A stretch of DNA of 57,000 nucleotides from Chthoniobacteraceae bacterium. Its GTDB lineage: Bacteria > Verrucomicrobiota > Verrucomicrobiia > Chthoniobacterales > Chthoniobacteraceae. Location: positions 1-57,000 of the forward strand of contig CANJNZ010000024.1 of assembly GCA_947476045.1 (NCBI GenBank). Direction: 5' to 3'. Under the pieces are notes generated by a model that was not told the origin of the DNA, made no database searches, and worked only from the letters and a program-made list of their open reading frames with translations. How positions within the stretch are numbered: the stretch's first letter is position 1; every line of letters starts with the position of its first letter. Below, piece by piece: positions 43,917-51,713 of the stretch. A program made the translations under genes and the position numbers.

Positions 43917-44720
43917 TCAAAGGGCGCGGCGGCGGCGCGCGAGCAGTGCTCCGCCAAACAGCAATAATGTCGCGGCGCCGGGCTCGGGAATAAGTTGGTT
44001 AAGGACTGCAACTGCATCCAAATCAAAGCCGCCGGTGTCAAAATCCGTCGTCCACGGGTCATTCACTTTGTTGCCCAGAGAATCGTAGGTAGCGTAGGCA
44101 GGATTGATGCATCCGATGACATCTACGACGCGGACAAAATTGATTTGTTCGAGATTGATGCCGGGTTTGCCGATCAAGTCCGCCAGGTCAAACAGCGTGC
44201 CGTAGCCACGGCGATATTTGCCGGCGAGGTTGTGGATGTTGGTCGTATCAATGGAGCCGAAGCTCGGGACCTGCGTATTCGTCTGTGTGAGGGAAACCGC
44301 AGGAAAGCGGACGAACGTGTTGCCGTCCGTGCTGACTTCGACGAAGGCGAGTTCGAGGAATGTGTCGTTGATGCTGTTTTCAAAAACGGCGAAGTCAGCG
44401 CCAGGGCCATTGGTGATGGGATTCGCAAAGGCAACCGTGATTTTTCCGCCATCGCCGAGACTGAGGACATCGAATGAATCCGAGATGTCGGTGTCTGCCA
44501 TACCGAGAACGTCCGCTTCCGTTCCCTGCGATGCGGGCAGGCTGTTTGGGTCGGAACTATTCGTCGGCCCGCGCAAAGTGCCGATGACACTCGTCGCCCA
44601 TCCGACAATACGGAAGTCGTTTTTTGATACCGCCGTAGATCCCATCTGCCCCACGGCAGGCGCGTAAGGGCCTGCGTAGGCAGCAGAGACGACGAAAACG
44701 ACAGATAGGACAAAGCGCAC
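43917..44720 (-). CDS. PEP-CTERM surface protein, possible partner in B12 capture
   Basis: A 267-aa exported protein: signal peptide MRFVLSVVFVVSAAYA, a beta-sandwich-like domain, and a PEP-CTERM sorting tail IPEPGAATLLLFGGALLARRRR. The domain has the phrases GGKITVAFANPITNGPGADF, AVFENS and HNLAGKYRRGYGTLFDLADL. I recall this pattern from surface proteins of Bacteroidota and Planctomycetota encoded near B12 uptake genes; that link is from memory and needs checking. It lies 39 bp downstream of the propeller-like gene. Confidence 0.78.
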   Translation of the reverse strand: MRFVLSVVFVVSAAYAGPYAPAVGQMGSTAVSKNDFRIVGWATSVIGTLRGPTNSSDPNSLPASQGTEADVLGMADTDISDSFDVLSLGDGGKITVAFANPITNGPGADFAVFENSINDTFLELAFVEVSTDGNTFVRFPAVSLTQTNTQVPSFGSIDTTNIHNLAGKYRRGYGTLFDLADLIGKPGINLEQINFVRVVDVIGCINPAYATYDSLGNKVNDPWTTDFDTGGFDLDAVAVLNQLIPEPGAATLLLFGGALLARRRRAL

Positions 44721-44759
44721 GGTGCTAGTGGACTTTATAAAAGGGTGTCCCGCAAGGAC

Positions 44760-45731
44760 TCAGCGACGGCGACGCAGAAAAAGCATCCCCGCGCCCAAGA
44801 GCAGGCACGCGGCGGTGGCTGGTTCGGGCACCACGGCGAAGACCGAGCTGCGGTTTGTCCCGTAGTCTGTGACTGTGGCGAAAACGGTGCCGGATTCCTC
44901 GGCAAGATTGCCGATGAATTGCGAACTGGTAGCCCATTCTTCGGAACTCGGACCTGCTCCCAGCGTATTGCGGATGATACTGGTGAAATCTGTGGAATAA
45001 AGCGCGCCATCGCTGCCGTAGGCGAAGTAGGCGTTGCCGGGGTTTTCGATGTAGTTGTGTCCTGCATCCAGCAGGAGGCCACCTATCGCGATTTCGGCGG
45101 CGGAGTATTTGAAAATGTCACCCCCCGAGCCATACGTCGTAGCACCGTAATAGAGAGTTCCCGCTGCATCCAACGCGACCGGGCCCGAGTAATCATTTGA
45201 AGTCAGCACCGGAGTGGTGGCTCCGCTTGAGAGGTCCAATTTCAGCACCTTATTGAGCGGGTCAAAATTCATGGTTGGTGCATTGGCCGAGAGCCAGCCG
45301 TAGCCACCACCAAAATCGAGATCATAGTTTCCGCCCACCGTCGCGAGTGGATTTACGGATGAGTTCGAGAGATCGAACGTGCGAATCGTGCCCACCGAAT
45401 TTTCACCGAAGTAGAGCTTGCCCGTATTGAGCCGCACAAAGGAGCCATAGACAGACGAGCCGTAGTCAAAAAGCGTGGTCTCCGTAGAATACCCGTCCCC
45501 GGCGCTGCGGCGCATGAGTTTAGTCGAGGCTGGATTAGGAAAGGTAGAATCACTGAGTAAATAATAAATGTTGCCCGAAGCATCCGCTTCGATCCCGCCG
45601 ATGGTCAGACCTGCCGCCGTCTGAAAAAGCTGGGTCGTAGAATGTCCGGCAGTAGGCGTGAGAGATTGCGCCGAGGCGGTAATAGCAATGCCCGCAGCGA
45701 ATACTGCGGTGAGGATGGAGATGGTTTTCAT
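44760..45731 (-). CDS. PEP-CTERM propeller-like surface protein under a cobalamin riboswitch
   Basis: A 322-aa protein from MKTISILTAVFAAGIAITASA (signal peptide). The body has repeated strand-turn units such as GGIEADASGNIYYLLSD, GSFVRLNTGKLYFGEN, GPVALDAAGTLYYGATTYG and FAYGSDGALYSTD, the look of an NHL/SMP-30-type beta-propeller. The tail VPEPATAACLLLGAGMLFLRRRR is a PEP-CTERM sorting signal. The cobalamin riboswitch at 45900-46130 lies upstream on the same strand. BtuG of Bacteroides is a propeller that binds B12 on the cell surface; similar use here is inference. An in-frame extension to 45815 only reads the leader. Confidence 0.82.
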   Translation of the reverse strand: MKTISILTAVFAAGIAITASAQSLTPTAGHSTTQLFQTAAGLTIGGIEADASGNIYYLLSDSTFPNPASTKLMRRSAGDGYSTETTLFDYGSSVYGSFVRLNTGKLYFGENSVGTIRTFDLSNSSVNPLATVGGNYDLDFGGGYGWLSANAPTMNFDPLNKVLKLDLSSGATTPVLTSNDYSGPVALDAAGTLYYGATTYGSGGDIFKYSAAEIAIGGLLLDAGHNYIENPGNAYFAYGSDGALYSTDFTSIIRNTLGAGPSSEEWATSSQFIGNLAEESGTVFATVTDYGTNRSSVFAVVPEPATAACLLLGAGMLFLRRRR

Positions 45732-45899
45732 GGATGTGTTTGTGTTTGGTTTTTCGTTGGTTGTTGGACGAGAGACCAGACACACGACGCAGCGACGACA
45801 AAGCCGTGGCTGCATCCATGTGGAGCGGATCTCTCATGCTTCTTTTTGCGAAGAAGATGCCGCCACGTTTGCACGCGGAGGCGTATGAGAAACGACCGT

Positions 45900-46130
45900 G
45901 GAAATATTCTGACTTCTGGCATCCGGCGCATCGTCTTTTGGAAAATGCACACACCTCGTTCCCGCCTTCGCCTCCGCCGAAACGGAGACTGGCTTCTCGT
46001 AAGAGATGGGAATTTGTATCCAGTCACAGCAGCGCAACTGCCTCCGATTCACACGGAGTTCCTTCACACGGTCACTGCTTTAAAGCTCGCAAAGAACTGC
46101 GTGCTCCGTGTGCCCGCCATGCCTTGCTCC
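45900..46130 (-). ncRNA. Cobalamin (vitamin B12) riboswitch
   Basis: On the minus strand the conserved core is seen in order: GGAACTCCGTGTGAATCGGAG (the GGGAA-CCGGTG-AA-TCCGG element) at about 46046-46066, then GCAGTTGCGCTGCTGTGA (the GCnACTGTnA element), AAGCCAGTC and GGCGAAGGCG segments, and a degenerate B12 box GCCAGAAGTCAGAAT at about 45906-45920. A hairpin GCCTCCGCG-loop-CGTGGCGGC at 45858-45881 and a second, CTTCTT-CGCAAA-AAGAAG, follow as a possible expression platform. About 110 nt of further leader precede the ATG at 45731. Limits are approximate. Confidence 0.85.
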
Positions 46131-46271
46131 GGCAAGCGAAAAATCCTTTATCGGTTAAGAAATTCCGCCTTCCCACAATACTCCTCTAGCTCGCAGTGCT
46201 CATGTATTTATCACATCCAAAGCATTTTCGCCGTTGCCACTGGCGCGCAACTTCCTCTATGTGGAGTAGAA

Positions 46272-46859
46272 ATGATTGCTGGCGTCGTCCTACTCCTCAT
46301 CTCCGCGCTCTACCGGCTCCTCCCGGTTTTCCTCGGCTATACCACCGAGCAGCCGCATTGGTTTTTCAATTTCTCCCCGATGGCTGCGCTCATTCTCTGC
46401 GGGGCCGCCTGCCTGCCTCGCCGCATGGCGATCATTGTCCCGTTCGCATCGCTACTCGTCACCGATTTCATCCTGAACGCGCACTACGGCTGGCCGCTCA
46501 TCAACGCCGAACTCATCGCCAAAACCATTGCCTTCGCCGCAGTCGCTGCGTTTGGCTGGCAGTTCCGCGCACAGCCGCGCGCGAAAGTGATCATCCCCGC
46601 TGTGCTCGGCGCATCCGTCTTCTTTTACTTGGTCACCAATTCCGTCTCGTGGATCTGCGAACCCGGCTACGCCAAAAACATCAGCGGATGGGCGCAGGCT
46701 CTCACGGTCGGTCTTCCAAACTACCAGCCGACTTGGATGTTCTATCGCAACCAATTCGTCAGCGACTTGCTCTTCAGCGTCCTCTTCCTCGCCTTCATCC
46801 GCTCTCGCGCTGAACACCCCGCACAGATCGCAATACGTGCCCAGGCAGCACAGTGGTAG
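46272..46859 (+). CDS. DUF6580 integral membrane protein
   Basis: A 195-aa protein from ATG 46272 (MIAGVVLLLISALYRLLP) with about five to six hydrophobic segments. The phrases FFNFSPMAALILCGAACLPRR, VPFASLLVTDFIL and FFYLVTNSVSW match DUF6580, whose size and topology resemble solitary S components of ECF vitamin transporters such as BtuM; homology to BtuM is not established. It is divergent from the riboswitch-led operon and has no riboswitch of its own on this strand. A longer in-frame extension to 45642 runs antisense through the riboswitch and is not coding. Confidence 0.82.
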   Translation: MIAGVVLLLISALYRLLPVFLGYTTEQPHWFFNFSPMAALILCGAACLPRRMAIIVPFASLLVTDFILNAHYGWPLINAELIAKTIAFAAVAAFGWQFRAQPRAKVIIPAVLGASVFFYLVTNSVSWICEPGYAKNISGWAQALTVGLPNYQPTWMFYRNQFVSDLLFSVLFLAFIRSRAEHPAQIAIRAQAAQW

Positions 46860-46916
46860 CAATTTGCCTGAACGTGGCACTTGGAAAATTCAAACCTGGC
46901 CACATAGCAGCCTGTC

Positions 46917-47315
46917 ATGAAAATCAAACGGCTCATCGCCTTCTTTTTTGTATGGCTGATTGCCTGTTCCCTCAACGCAGCCGACGCAACTGACGCACGA
47001 GAAAAACTCGGAATCATCATCCCCCATGGCATCGCACTGCTGGAGAAGGGCGACCACAAAACGTTTATCCAAACATTTGTCTCGCCGGATGATCTAAAGA
47101 AATTCTCGGACAAGAGTTCGCTGGATGAATTCGTATTGGAATTTGGCAAAGAGAAAGCCGCCGTCCTACTCACCGTCCTAAAATCAATCCAAGGCTCTCA
47201 GCCGAGGATCTGGGGAGATGGTAAAAAGGCGACCTTCGACATTCCTGAAAACATATCGAGCAGCAGGCGGCTGATTTCGTTCACCCTTATCGGTCAACAC
47301 TGGTTCATCAACTGA
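46917..47315 (+). CDS. Small exported hypothetical protein
   Basis: A 132-aa protein with signal peptide MKIKRLIAFFFVWLIACSLNAA, then about 110 polar residues with a helical first half (ALLEKGDHKTFIQTFVSPDDLKKFSDKSSLDEF) and beta-like end (ISFTLIGQHWFIN). The layout resembles small NTF2-like or DUF4878-like periplasmic domains, but I cannot assign a family. It follows DUF6580 after 57 bp on the same strand. The 46860-46916 gap shows nothing specific. Confidence 0.6.
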   Translation: MKIKRLIAFFFVWLIACSLNAADATDAREKLGIIIPHGIALLEKGDHKTFIQTFVSPDDLKKFSDKSSLDEFVLEFGKEKAAVLLTVLKSIQGSQPRIWGDGKKATFDIPENISSSRRLISFTLIGQHWFIN

Positions 47316-47402
47316 CCCGACTGGTTCCCCACGCGATTAATCGGTGCACAGCAAGATGATGTCATGCTTGGCATTTCTGGAATTACACACCACTATTTCC
47401 CG

Positions 47403-49100
47403 ATGCCAACTGAACCATTCTTCATCGCCCAAGGCGCTTCCGAGATTTTCTTCCTGCCGCAGATGGCCAATCGCCACGGCCTCATCGCCGGCGCAACCGG
47501 CACCGGAAAAACCGTGACGCTCCGTGTGCTGGCGGAAAACTTCTCCGCGATTGGCGTCCCCGTTTTCATGGCCGATGTAAAAGGAGATCTCTCCGGACTC
47601 GCGAAACCCGGCGCCGACAATCCCAAGGTGAAAGAGCGCGCTACGCAAATGGGGCTCGAACTGACACCGAATGGATTTCCCGTGGAATACTGGGATGTCT
47701 TCGGTGATAAAGGCCTGCCCGTTCGCACCACAATCTCGGAACTCGGCCCCGTGTTGCTCGCGCGGATGCTCGACTTGAACGACACGCAGGAGGAAGTGCT
47801 TCAAGTCGTCTTCGCCGCCGCCGATGAGGAAAAGCTGCTGCTGCTCGACCTCAAGGACCTTCAGGCAATGCTGCAATACGCGGCGGCCAATGCGACCGAG
47901 CTATCGAGCAAATACGGCAACGTCTCCACCACCACGCTTGCCACCATCCAGCGCTCGCTGCTCTCGTTCACCCGCGAGGGCGGGAAGTTTTTCGGCGAGC
48001 CTGCGCTTTCGCTCGGCGACTTCATCAAGACCGCACCCGACGGACGCGGCGTGATCAACATCCTCGCCGCCGACAAACTCATCACCAGCCCGCGCACCTA
48101 CTCGGCCTTCCTGCTGTGGATGCTCAGCGAACTTTTCGAGCGCCTGCCGGAAAAAGGCGACGTGGACAAACCGGAGCTGGTTTTCTTTTTCGACGAAGCG
48201 CATCTGCTTTTCGACACGCTGCCGCAGGCGTTGCAGGACAAAGTGGAGCAAGTCGTGCGGCTCATCCGCAGCAAGGGCGTCGGCGTCTATTTCGTCAGCC
48301 AGAACCCGCTCGACATCCCGGACAAAGTCCTCGGCCAGCTCGGCAATCGCTTCCAGCACGCGCTGCGCGCATTCACACCGCGCGACCAGCAGGCGGTGAA
48401 AGTTGCCGCGACGACCTTCCGCCAGAACCCGCGTCTCGATGTGGAAAAAGCCATCGGCGAACTCCAGGTCGGCGAGGCACTCGTCTCATTGCTCGATGCG
48501 AAAGGCACGCCGTCCATCGTCGAGCGCGCATTCATCGCACCGCCTGTCAGCTTCCTCCCGCCACTCGGAAACGAAGACCGCAAAGTGATCATCGAAGGCT
48601 CGGAACTTTACGACGCCTACGCCGTCGCCGTGGATCGTGAGTCTGCATACGAAGTGCTCAATCGCACCGCAGCGCCTGCACCCGCACGCACAGTTGCAGC
48701 CACTGCTGGAGCAGCCGGCTTTGACGCCGTCGCCGCCGCACGCGCACGCGCGGAACAACGCCGCACACAGCAATCCGCCTCACCACAAACCGAACCGGAG
48801 CGCCCCGCCAATACAATCAGCCAGCGTCGCGTAGAGGAAGAAGCCGCAGCAGAGCGCGAAGCCCGCGAGCAAGATGAACTCCACGCTGCGCGCATGGAAA
48901 AACTCCGCGCCGAAGCCGCAGAGCGTCAGGCCAAGGCAGCAGCAGCAGAGGCGCTTGCTGCAAAGCGCAGTGAAAAGCCCGGCCTGTTCGCAACACTCGC
49001 CAAGGCTGCCACACAAAGCGCCACACGCTCGATGGCCACACAAGCCGGACGCTCACTTTTCCGCGGAATCTTCGGCACGCTCTTCGGCGGCGGGCGCTGA
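47403..49100 (+). CDS. HerA-like ATPase, DUF853/YjgR family
   Basis: A 565-aa P-loop ATPase of the HerA/FtsK superfamily from MPTEPFFIAQGASEIFFLP. Walker A is GATGTGKTVTL near residue 43 (chosen start), Walker B ELVFFFDEAHLLFD, and the arginine/sensor region VYFVSQNPLDIPDKVLGQLGNRFQHALRAFTP. The C-terminal 130 residues are Ala/Glu/Arg-rich, likely a coiled coil, ending in a Gly/Phe-rich segment (GRSLFRGIFGTLFGGGR). The start could be the upstream ATG at 47364. E. coli YjgR is uncharacterised; a DNA-translocating role is inferred from the fold. It converges on the zinc-ribbon gene with 1 bp between stops. Confidence 0.9.
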   Translation: MPTEPFFIAQGASEIFFLPQMANRHGLIAGATGTGKTVTLRVLAENFSAIGVPVFMADVKGDLSGLAKPGADNPKVKERATQMGLELTPNGFPVEYWDVFGDKGLPVRTTISELGPVLLARMLDLNDTQEEVLQVVFAAADEEKLLLLDLKDLQAMLQYAAANATELSSKYGNVSTTTLATIQRSLLSFTREGGKFFGEPALSLGDFIKTAPDGRGVINILAADKLITSPRTYSAFLLWMLSELFERLPEKGDVDKPELVFFFDEAHLLFDTLPQALQDKVEQVVRLIRSKGVGVYFVSQNPLDIPDKVLGQLGNRFQHALRAFTPRDQQAVKVAATTFRQNPRLDVEKAIGELQVGEALVSLLDAKGTPSIVERAFIAPPVSFLPPLGNEDRKVIIEGSELYDAYAVAVDRESAYEVLNRTAAPAPARTVAATAGAAGFDAVAAARARAEQRRTQQSASPQTEPERPANTISQRRVEEEAAAEREAREQDELHAARMEKLRAEAAERQAKAAAAEALAAKRSEKPGLFATLAKAATQSATRSMATQAGRSLFRGIFGTLFGGGR

Positions 49101-49101
49101 G

Positions 49102-49401
49102 TCACCAGCGCGGAAGTTTATATTTTACCAGCCACCACGCCCATAGCGTAAGAAGACCCAGCGCGACCCAGCGCCAGAGCGGGTTCATGCTGGTGCGTGA
49201 GGGGCGGCGGAACTTCGGGCGCACTACTTTTTCCTCATCGTCCTCGTAGGCCCAGTCGGGCAAATCGAGCGCGTCATTCGAGTAGGCGTCGCCCTTCCAG
49301 CCGCTCTCGTAATCCGCGCCGCAATCCGGGCACGCGACCGATTTCAGCGGCACGTCTTCGCCGCACACGGGGCAGACCTCGGGTGGCTTGCGATGCTTCA
49401 T
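49102..49401 (-). CDS. Zinc-ribbon protein with C-terminal membrane helix
   Basis: A 99-aa protein: an N-terminal zinc ribbon CPVCGED...CPDCGADYESGW, a charged linker and one C-terminal helix (NPLWRWVALGLLTLWAWWLV), so it is probably tail-anchored with the ribbon in the cytoplasm. It starts 9 bp after the oxidoreductase stop, on the same strand, so it may be co-transcribed. No family name recognised beyond 'zinc ribbon domain-containing protein'. Confidence 0.8.
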   Translation of the reverse strand: MKHRKPPEVCPVCGEDVPLKSVACPDCGADYESGWKGDAYSNDALDLPDWAYEDDEEKVVRPKFRRPSRTSMNPLWRWVALGLLTLWAWWLVKYKLPRW

Positions 49402-49410
49402 CGCCGCGCG

Positions 49411-50457
49411 CTAGCTCGTCGCGATCTCGCTGAGCTTCACCGCGCGCCCTTCCTTCGCGGAGAGATCGGCTGCGGCGATCACTCGATGGCTGGCAAAGGC
49501 ATCTGCGAAACTCGTGAGCGGCATCGCCTTTCCGGCATCGAGCGCATCGAAGAACGCCTGGAACTGCGTTTGATACGGATGGTCGCTCACGTCGCCGCTA
49601 TCGAGCATCTTCATGGAAAGCTCCGACCATGCGCCCTTGTTCAGCCCCGCGATTTTCATCGAGTGAAATTTATTGTCGAGGATGCTGCCCTCGCTGCCCA
49701 CGAGATGCGTGTGGAAATAGTAAGGCTGGAAGCAATCCACGACCGCCGCGCATTTTCCCACCGCGCCGCCCTTGAACCGCAACAACGTTGTCGCACTTGT
49801 CTGGTATTCGTATGCGGTGAAAATCGGGTGGCTGCTCTGCGTGGCGTAGCTCGTCACTTCCTCCACCTCGCCGCCCATGCACAAAAGCAGCGCGTCGAGC
49901 GCATGGCATCCCGCCGTGAGCAGTGCGCTGCCACCGAGTTCCTTTTTCGTGTTCCAGCGATACTGCCCATACCACGGGCCGATGCCGTGGTAGTAATCCA
50001 CCTCACCGTAGTGCAATTTCCCCACGAGCCCTTGATCGATCACCGACTTCGTGGCGAGGAACTGCGAGGAGAAGCGGCACTCGAAGCACACGCAGACCTT
50101 CGCCCCGGAACTCTCCGCCGCCTTTTTCATCGCGAGGATTTCGCTCCACTCGATGGCCAGCGGTTTCTCGATGATGATGTGCTTTCCTCCCTTCGCCGCC
50201 GCGATGAATTGCTGCGCGTGCTGGTTCGGGTAGCTCGTGATGTCCACGACATGCACAGTCGGGTCCGCCAGCATCGCCGCGAGGTCCGTGTAGCTCTTGA
50301 TGCGCGAGCCGTGTTTTGCGGAAAGCTCGGCGTCATCCAGCTTGCGCGAAGACCACACCGCAGTGACCTGCGCCTGCGCACTGGCGTTGATGGCGGCGAT
50401 GTGGGCCGTGGCAGCCCAGCCGTAACCGATGATAGCGACGTTGTATTTTTTGCTCAT
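49411..50457 (-). CDS. Gfo/Idh/MocA-family NAD(P)-dependent oxidoreductase
   Basis: A 348-aa oxidoreductase from MSKKYNVAIIGYGWAATAH. It has the Rossmann N-terminus VAIIGYGWAATAHIAAI, TVHVVDITSYPNQHAQ, the catalytic-type EKPLAIEW (EKP motif), and in the C-terminal domain SALLTAGCHALDALLLCMGG. Members oxidise or epimerise sugars, inositols and related polyols; the substrate is not readable. The frame opens upstream at 50559, but the ATG at 50457 is the family start. No signal peptide, so it is probably cytoplasmic. Confidence 0.92.
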   Translation of the reverse strand: MSKKYNVAIIGYGWAATAHIAAINASAQAQVTAVWSSRKLDDAELSAKHGSRIKSYTDLAAMLADPTVHVVDITSYPNQHAQQFIAAAKGGKHIIIEKPLAIEWSEILAMKKAAESSGAKVCVCFECRFSSQFLATKSVIDQGLVGKLHYGEVDYYHGIGPWYGQYRWNTKKELGGSALLTAGCHALDALLLCMGGEVEEVTSYATQSSHPIFTAYEYQTSATTLLRFKGGAVGKCAAVVDCFQPYYFHTHLVGSEGSILDNKFHSMKIAGLNKGAWSELSMKMLDSGDVSDHPYQTQFQAFFDALDAGKAMPLTSFADAFASHRVIAAADLSAKEGRAVKLSEIATS

Positions 50458-50638
50458 TGGGAAAAAGAAGACCGCAGCGGTGTATCCCCCCTCCCCTCCT
50501 TTGACAGTAACTTTTCGCAGCACAGTCGCATTTTCATGCCGCTTGCAAGGAGTGCTCAATAGCCATGGCCTGCAATCTTCGCCTTGCCCAATTTGAAGGC
50601 GGACATCTCACGACCACGAATACGTGCTCCGCTGCTTT

Positions 50639-50684
50639 AAAAAGCCAAGACGCCTGCAGATTTGAAAATGCTACCCGGCTTTTT
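50639..50684. terminator. Possible terminator downstream of the receiver gene
   Basis: AAAAAGCC (50639-50646) and GGCTTTTT (50677-50684) are perfect inverted arms separated by 30 bp. On the minus strand, the direction of the receiver gene, the final arm ends with a T-run. The loop is long, so this is a weak call. The rest of 50560-50687 holds nothing else I recognise. Confidence 0.35.
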
Positions 50685-50687
50685 CTC

Positions 50688-51140
50688 TTAATTGACCGCC
50701 ATCCGCACTTGGATGAATGCGATCATTTCGAGCAAGTCATCCACTTGGAATGGCTTGGCAAGCATCGTGCCGCTCACGTTACGGATGAAGTCGTTCACCT
50801 TGGGATTACCGCGATGGCCTGTCATGAAAATGAAGCGGTCGCAAAGATGAGGGCGCATCCGCTCTACGGCGCGGAAAAACATATCTCCCGGAAGTGTAGG
50901 CATCATCATATCGCAGAGGATGACTTCAAAATCGCTGGCGAGCACCTCATGCACGCCTTCCACTCCATTTTGCACGGCCACGACCTCAAATCCGTGAGCA
51001 AAAAGAAAATCACGCATGATATCCTTGAATTGAGGATCGTCCTCAAGGAGGAGGACTTTGCCTCTGATGTTTCCTGTTTCAACAGAGTAATTATCTGCGA
51101 TATCGATTGTTGCGCTTGAGTGGTCGGTGATGCGTTGCAT
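50688..51140 (-). CDS. Single-domain response regulator (receiver only)
   Basis: A 150-aa protein with one REC domain at about 27-145: acidic pair LLLEDDP, phospho-acceptor Asp in VILCDMMMP, the Thr switch in IFMTGHR and Lys in MLAKPF. No output domain follows, so it acts through another protein (CheY-like or phosphorelay). The N-terminal 25 residues are polar. No histidine kinase lies nearby in the window. It is divergent from marR. Confidence 0.88.
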   Translation of the reverse strand: MQRITDHSSATIDIADNYSVETGNIRGKVLLLEDDPQFKDIMRDFLFAHGFEVVAVQNGVEGVHEVLASDFEVILCDMMMPTLPGDMFFRAVERMRPHLCDRFIFMTGHRGNPKVNDFIRNVSGTMLAKPFQVDDLLEMIAFIQVRMAVN

Positions 51141-51168
51141 TGGGTTTGAGGATTACAGATTGTATAAT
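51140..51168 (+). promoter_or_regulatory. Candidate sigma70 promoter for the MarR-TolC pair
   Basis: TTGGGT at 51140-51145, a 17-bp spacer and TATAAT at 51163-51168, facing the MarR gene. The -10 is consensus; the -35 matches only its TTG. It would start transcription at about 51175, upstream of a short palindrome and about 80 nt before the MarR ATG. Confidence 0.55.
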
Positions 51169-51181
51169 AGCACCCCCCATG

Positions 51182-51197
51182 CCTGAGATGATTCAGG
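51182..51197. promoter_or_regulatory. Candidate MarR operator
   Basis: CCTGA-GATGAT-TCAGG, 5-bp perfect arms, just downstream of the candidate promoter -10 and upstream of marR. The placement suits autorepression by a MarR dimer. There is one copy only. Confidence 0.4.
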
Positions 51198-51254
51198 ATT
51201 AAAAATTTGACCTTTGGGGGAAGAATCGTGTCTCTAACGACCTTTAATTTCACC

Positions 51255-51713
51255 ATGCAGAATAAATCCACGGAAACGAACTTGCGCGCTGGCGCAGAAA
51301 AACTGACAGACATTTTCACGCAATTGCAACGCGGCTTCGTGCTCCACCTCTCGAAAGAACTCACACGCGGTCAGGTGTCGTTTGCCCAATATCTACTACT
51401 CAGCATCCTCGATCAAATTGCAGAGCCTCTGACGATGACGAAGATTGCAGAGCGAATGAGGCACACCACGGCGGCGGCAACAGGGCTTGTGGACCGGCTG
51501 GAAAAACTCGGCTACATCCGCCGGAACAGCACGCCGGAAGACCGCCGCAAGGTGCTTGTTGTGATCACCGCCAAAGGCAAGGAACTCGTGAAGTTCGTGC
51601 GCGAGGACATGATCGGCAGCGTGACTGGTCTGATGCAGCAGCTCACCCCTGCGGAACAAAATTCGTGGGTGAGCATCTACGAGAAGATTTTCCCTTTCTG
51701 CAAAGACAAATGA
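51255..51713 (+). CDS. MarR-family transcriptional regulator
   Basis: A 152-aa regulator from MQNKSTETNLRAGAEK. The winged helix is clear: MTKIAERMRHTTAAATGLVDRLEKLGYIRR followed by the wing NSTPEDRRKVLVVITAKGKEL, typical of MarR. The frame opens upstream at 51207, but the ATG at 51255 is preferred. Its TGA overlaps the TolC-like ATG (ATGA), so the two form a unit; MarR proteins often repress linked efflux genes and are released by small aromatic ligands. Confidence 0.88.
   Translation: MQNKSTETNLRAGAEKLTDIFTQLQRGFVLHLSKELTRGQVSFAQYLLLSILDQIAEPLTMTKIAERMRHTTAAATGLVDRLEKLGYIRRNSTPEDRRKVLVVITAKGKELVKFVREDMIGSVTGLMQQLTPAEQNSWVSIYEKIFPFCKDK

Noticed and set aside
45642-46271. N-terminal extension of the DUF6580 frame
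   Set aside because: It runs antisense through the cobalamin riboswitch, and the membrane protein has a good ATG at 46272 matching the family length.
50565-51119. 184-codon plus-strand frame opposite the response regulator
   Set aside because: Antisense of a receiver domain with all catalytic residues intact; no domain of its own.
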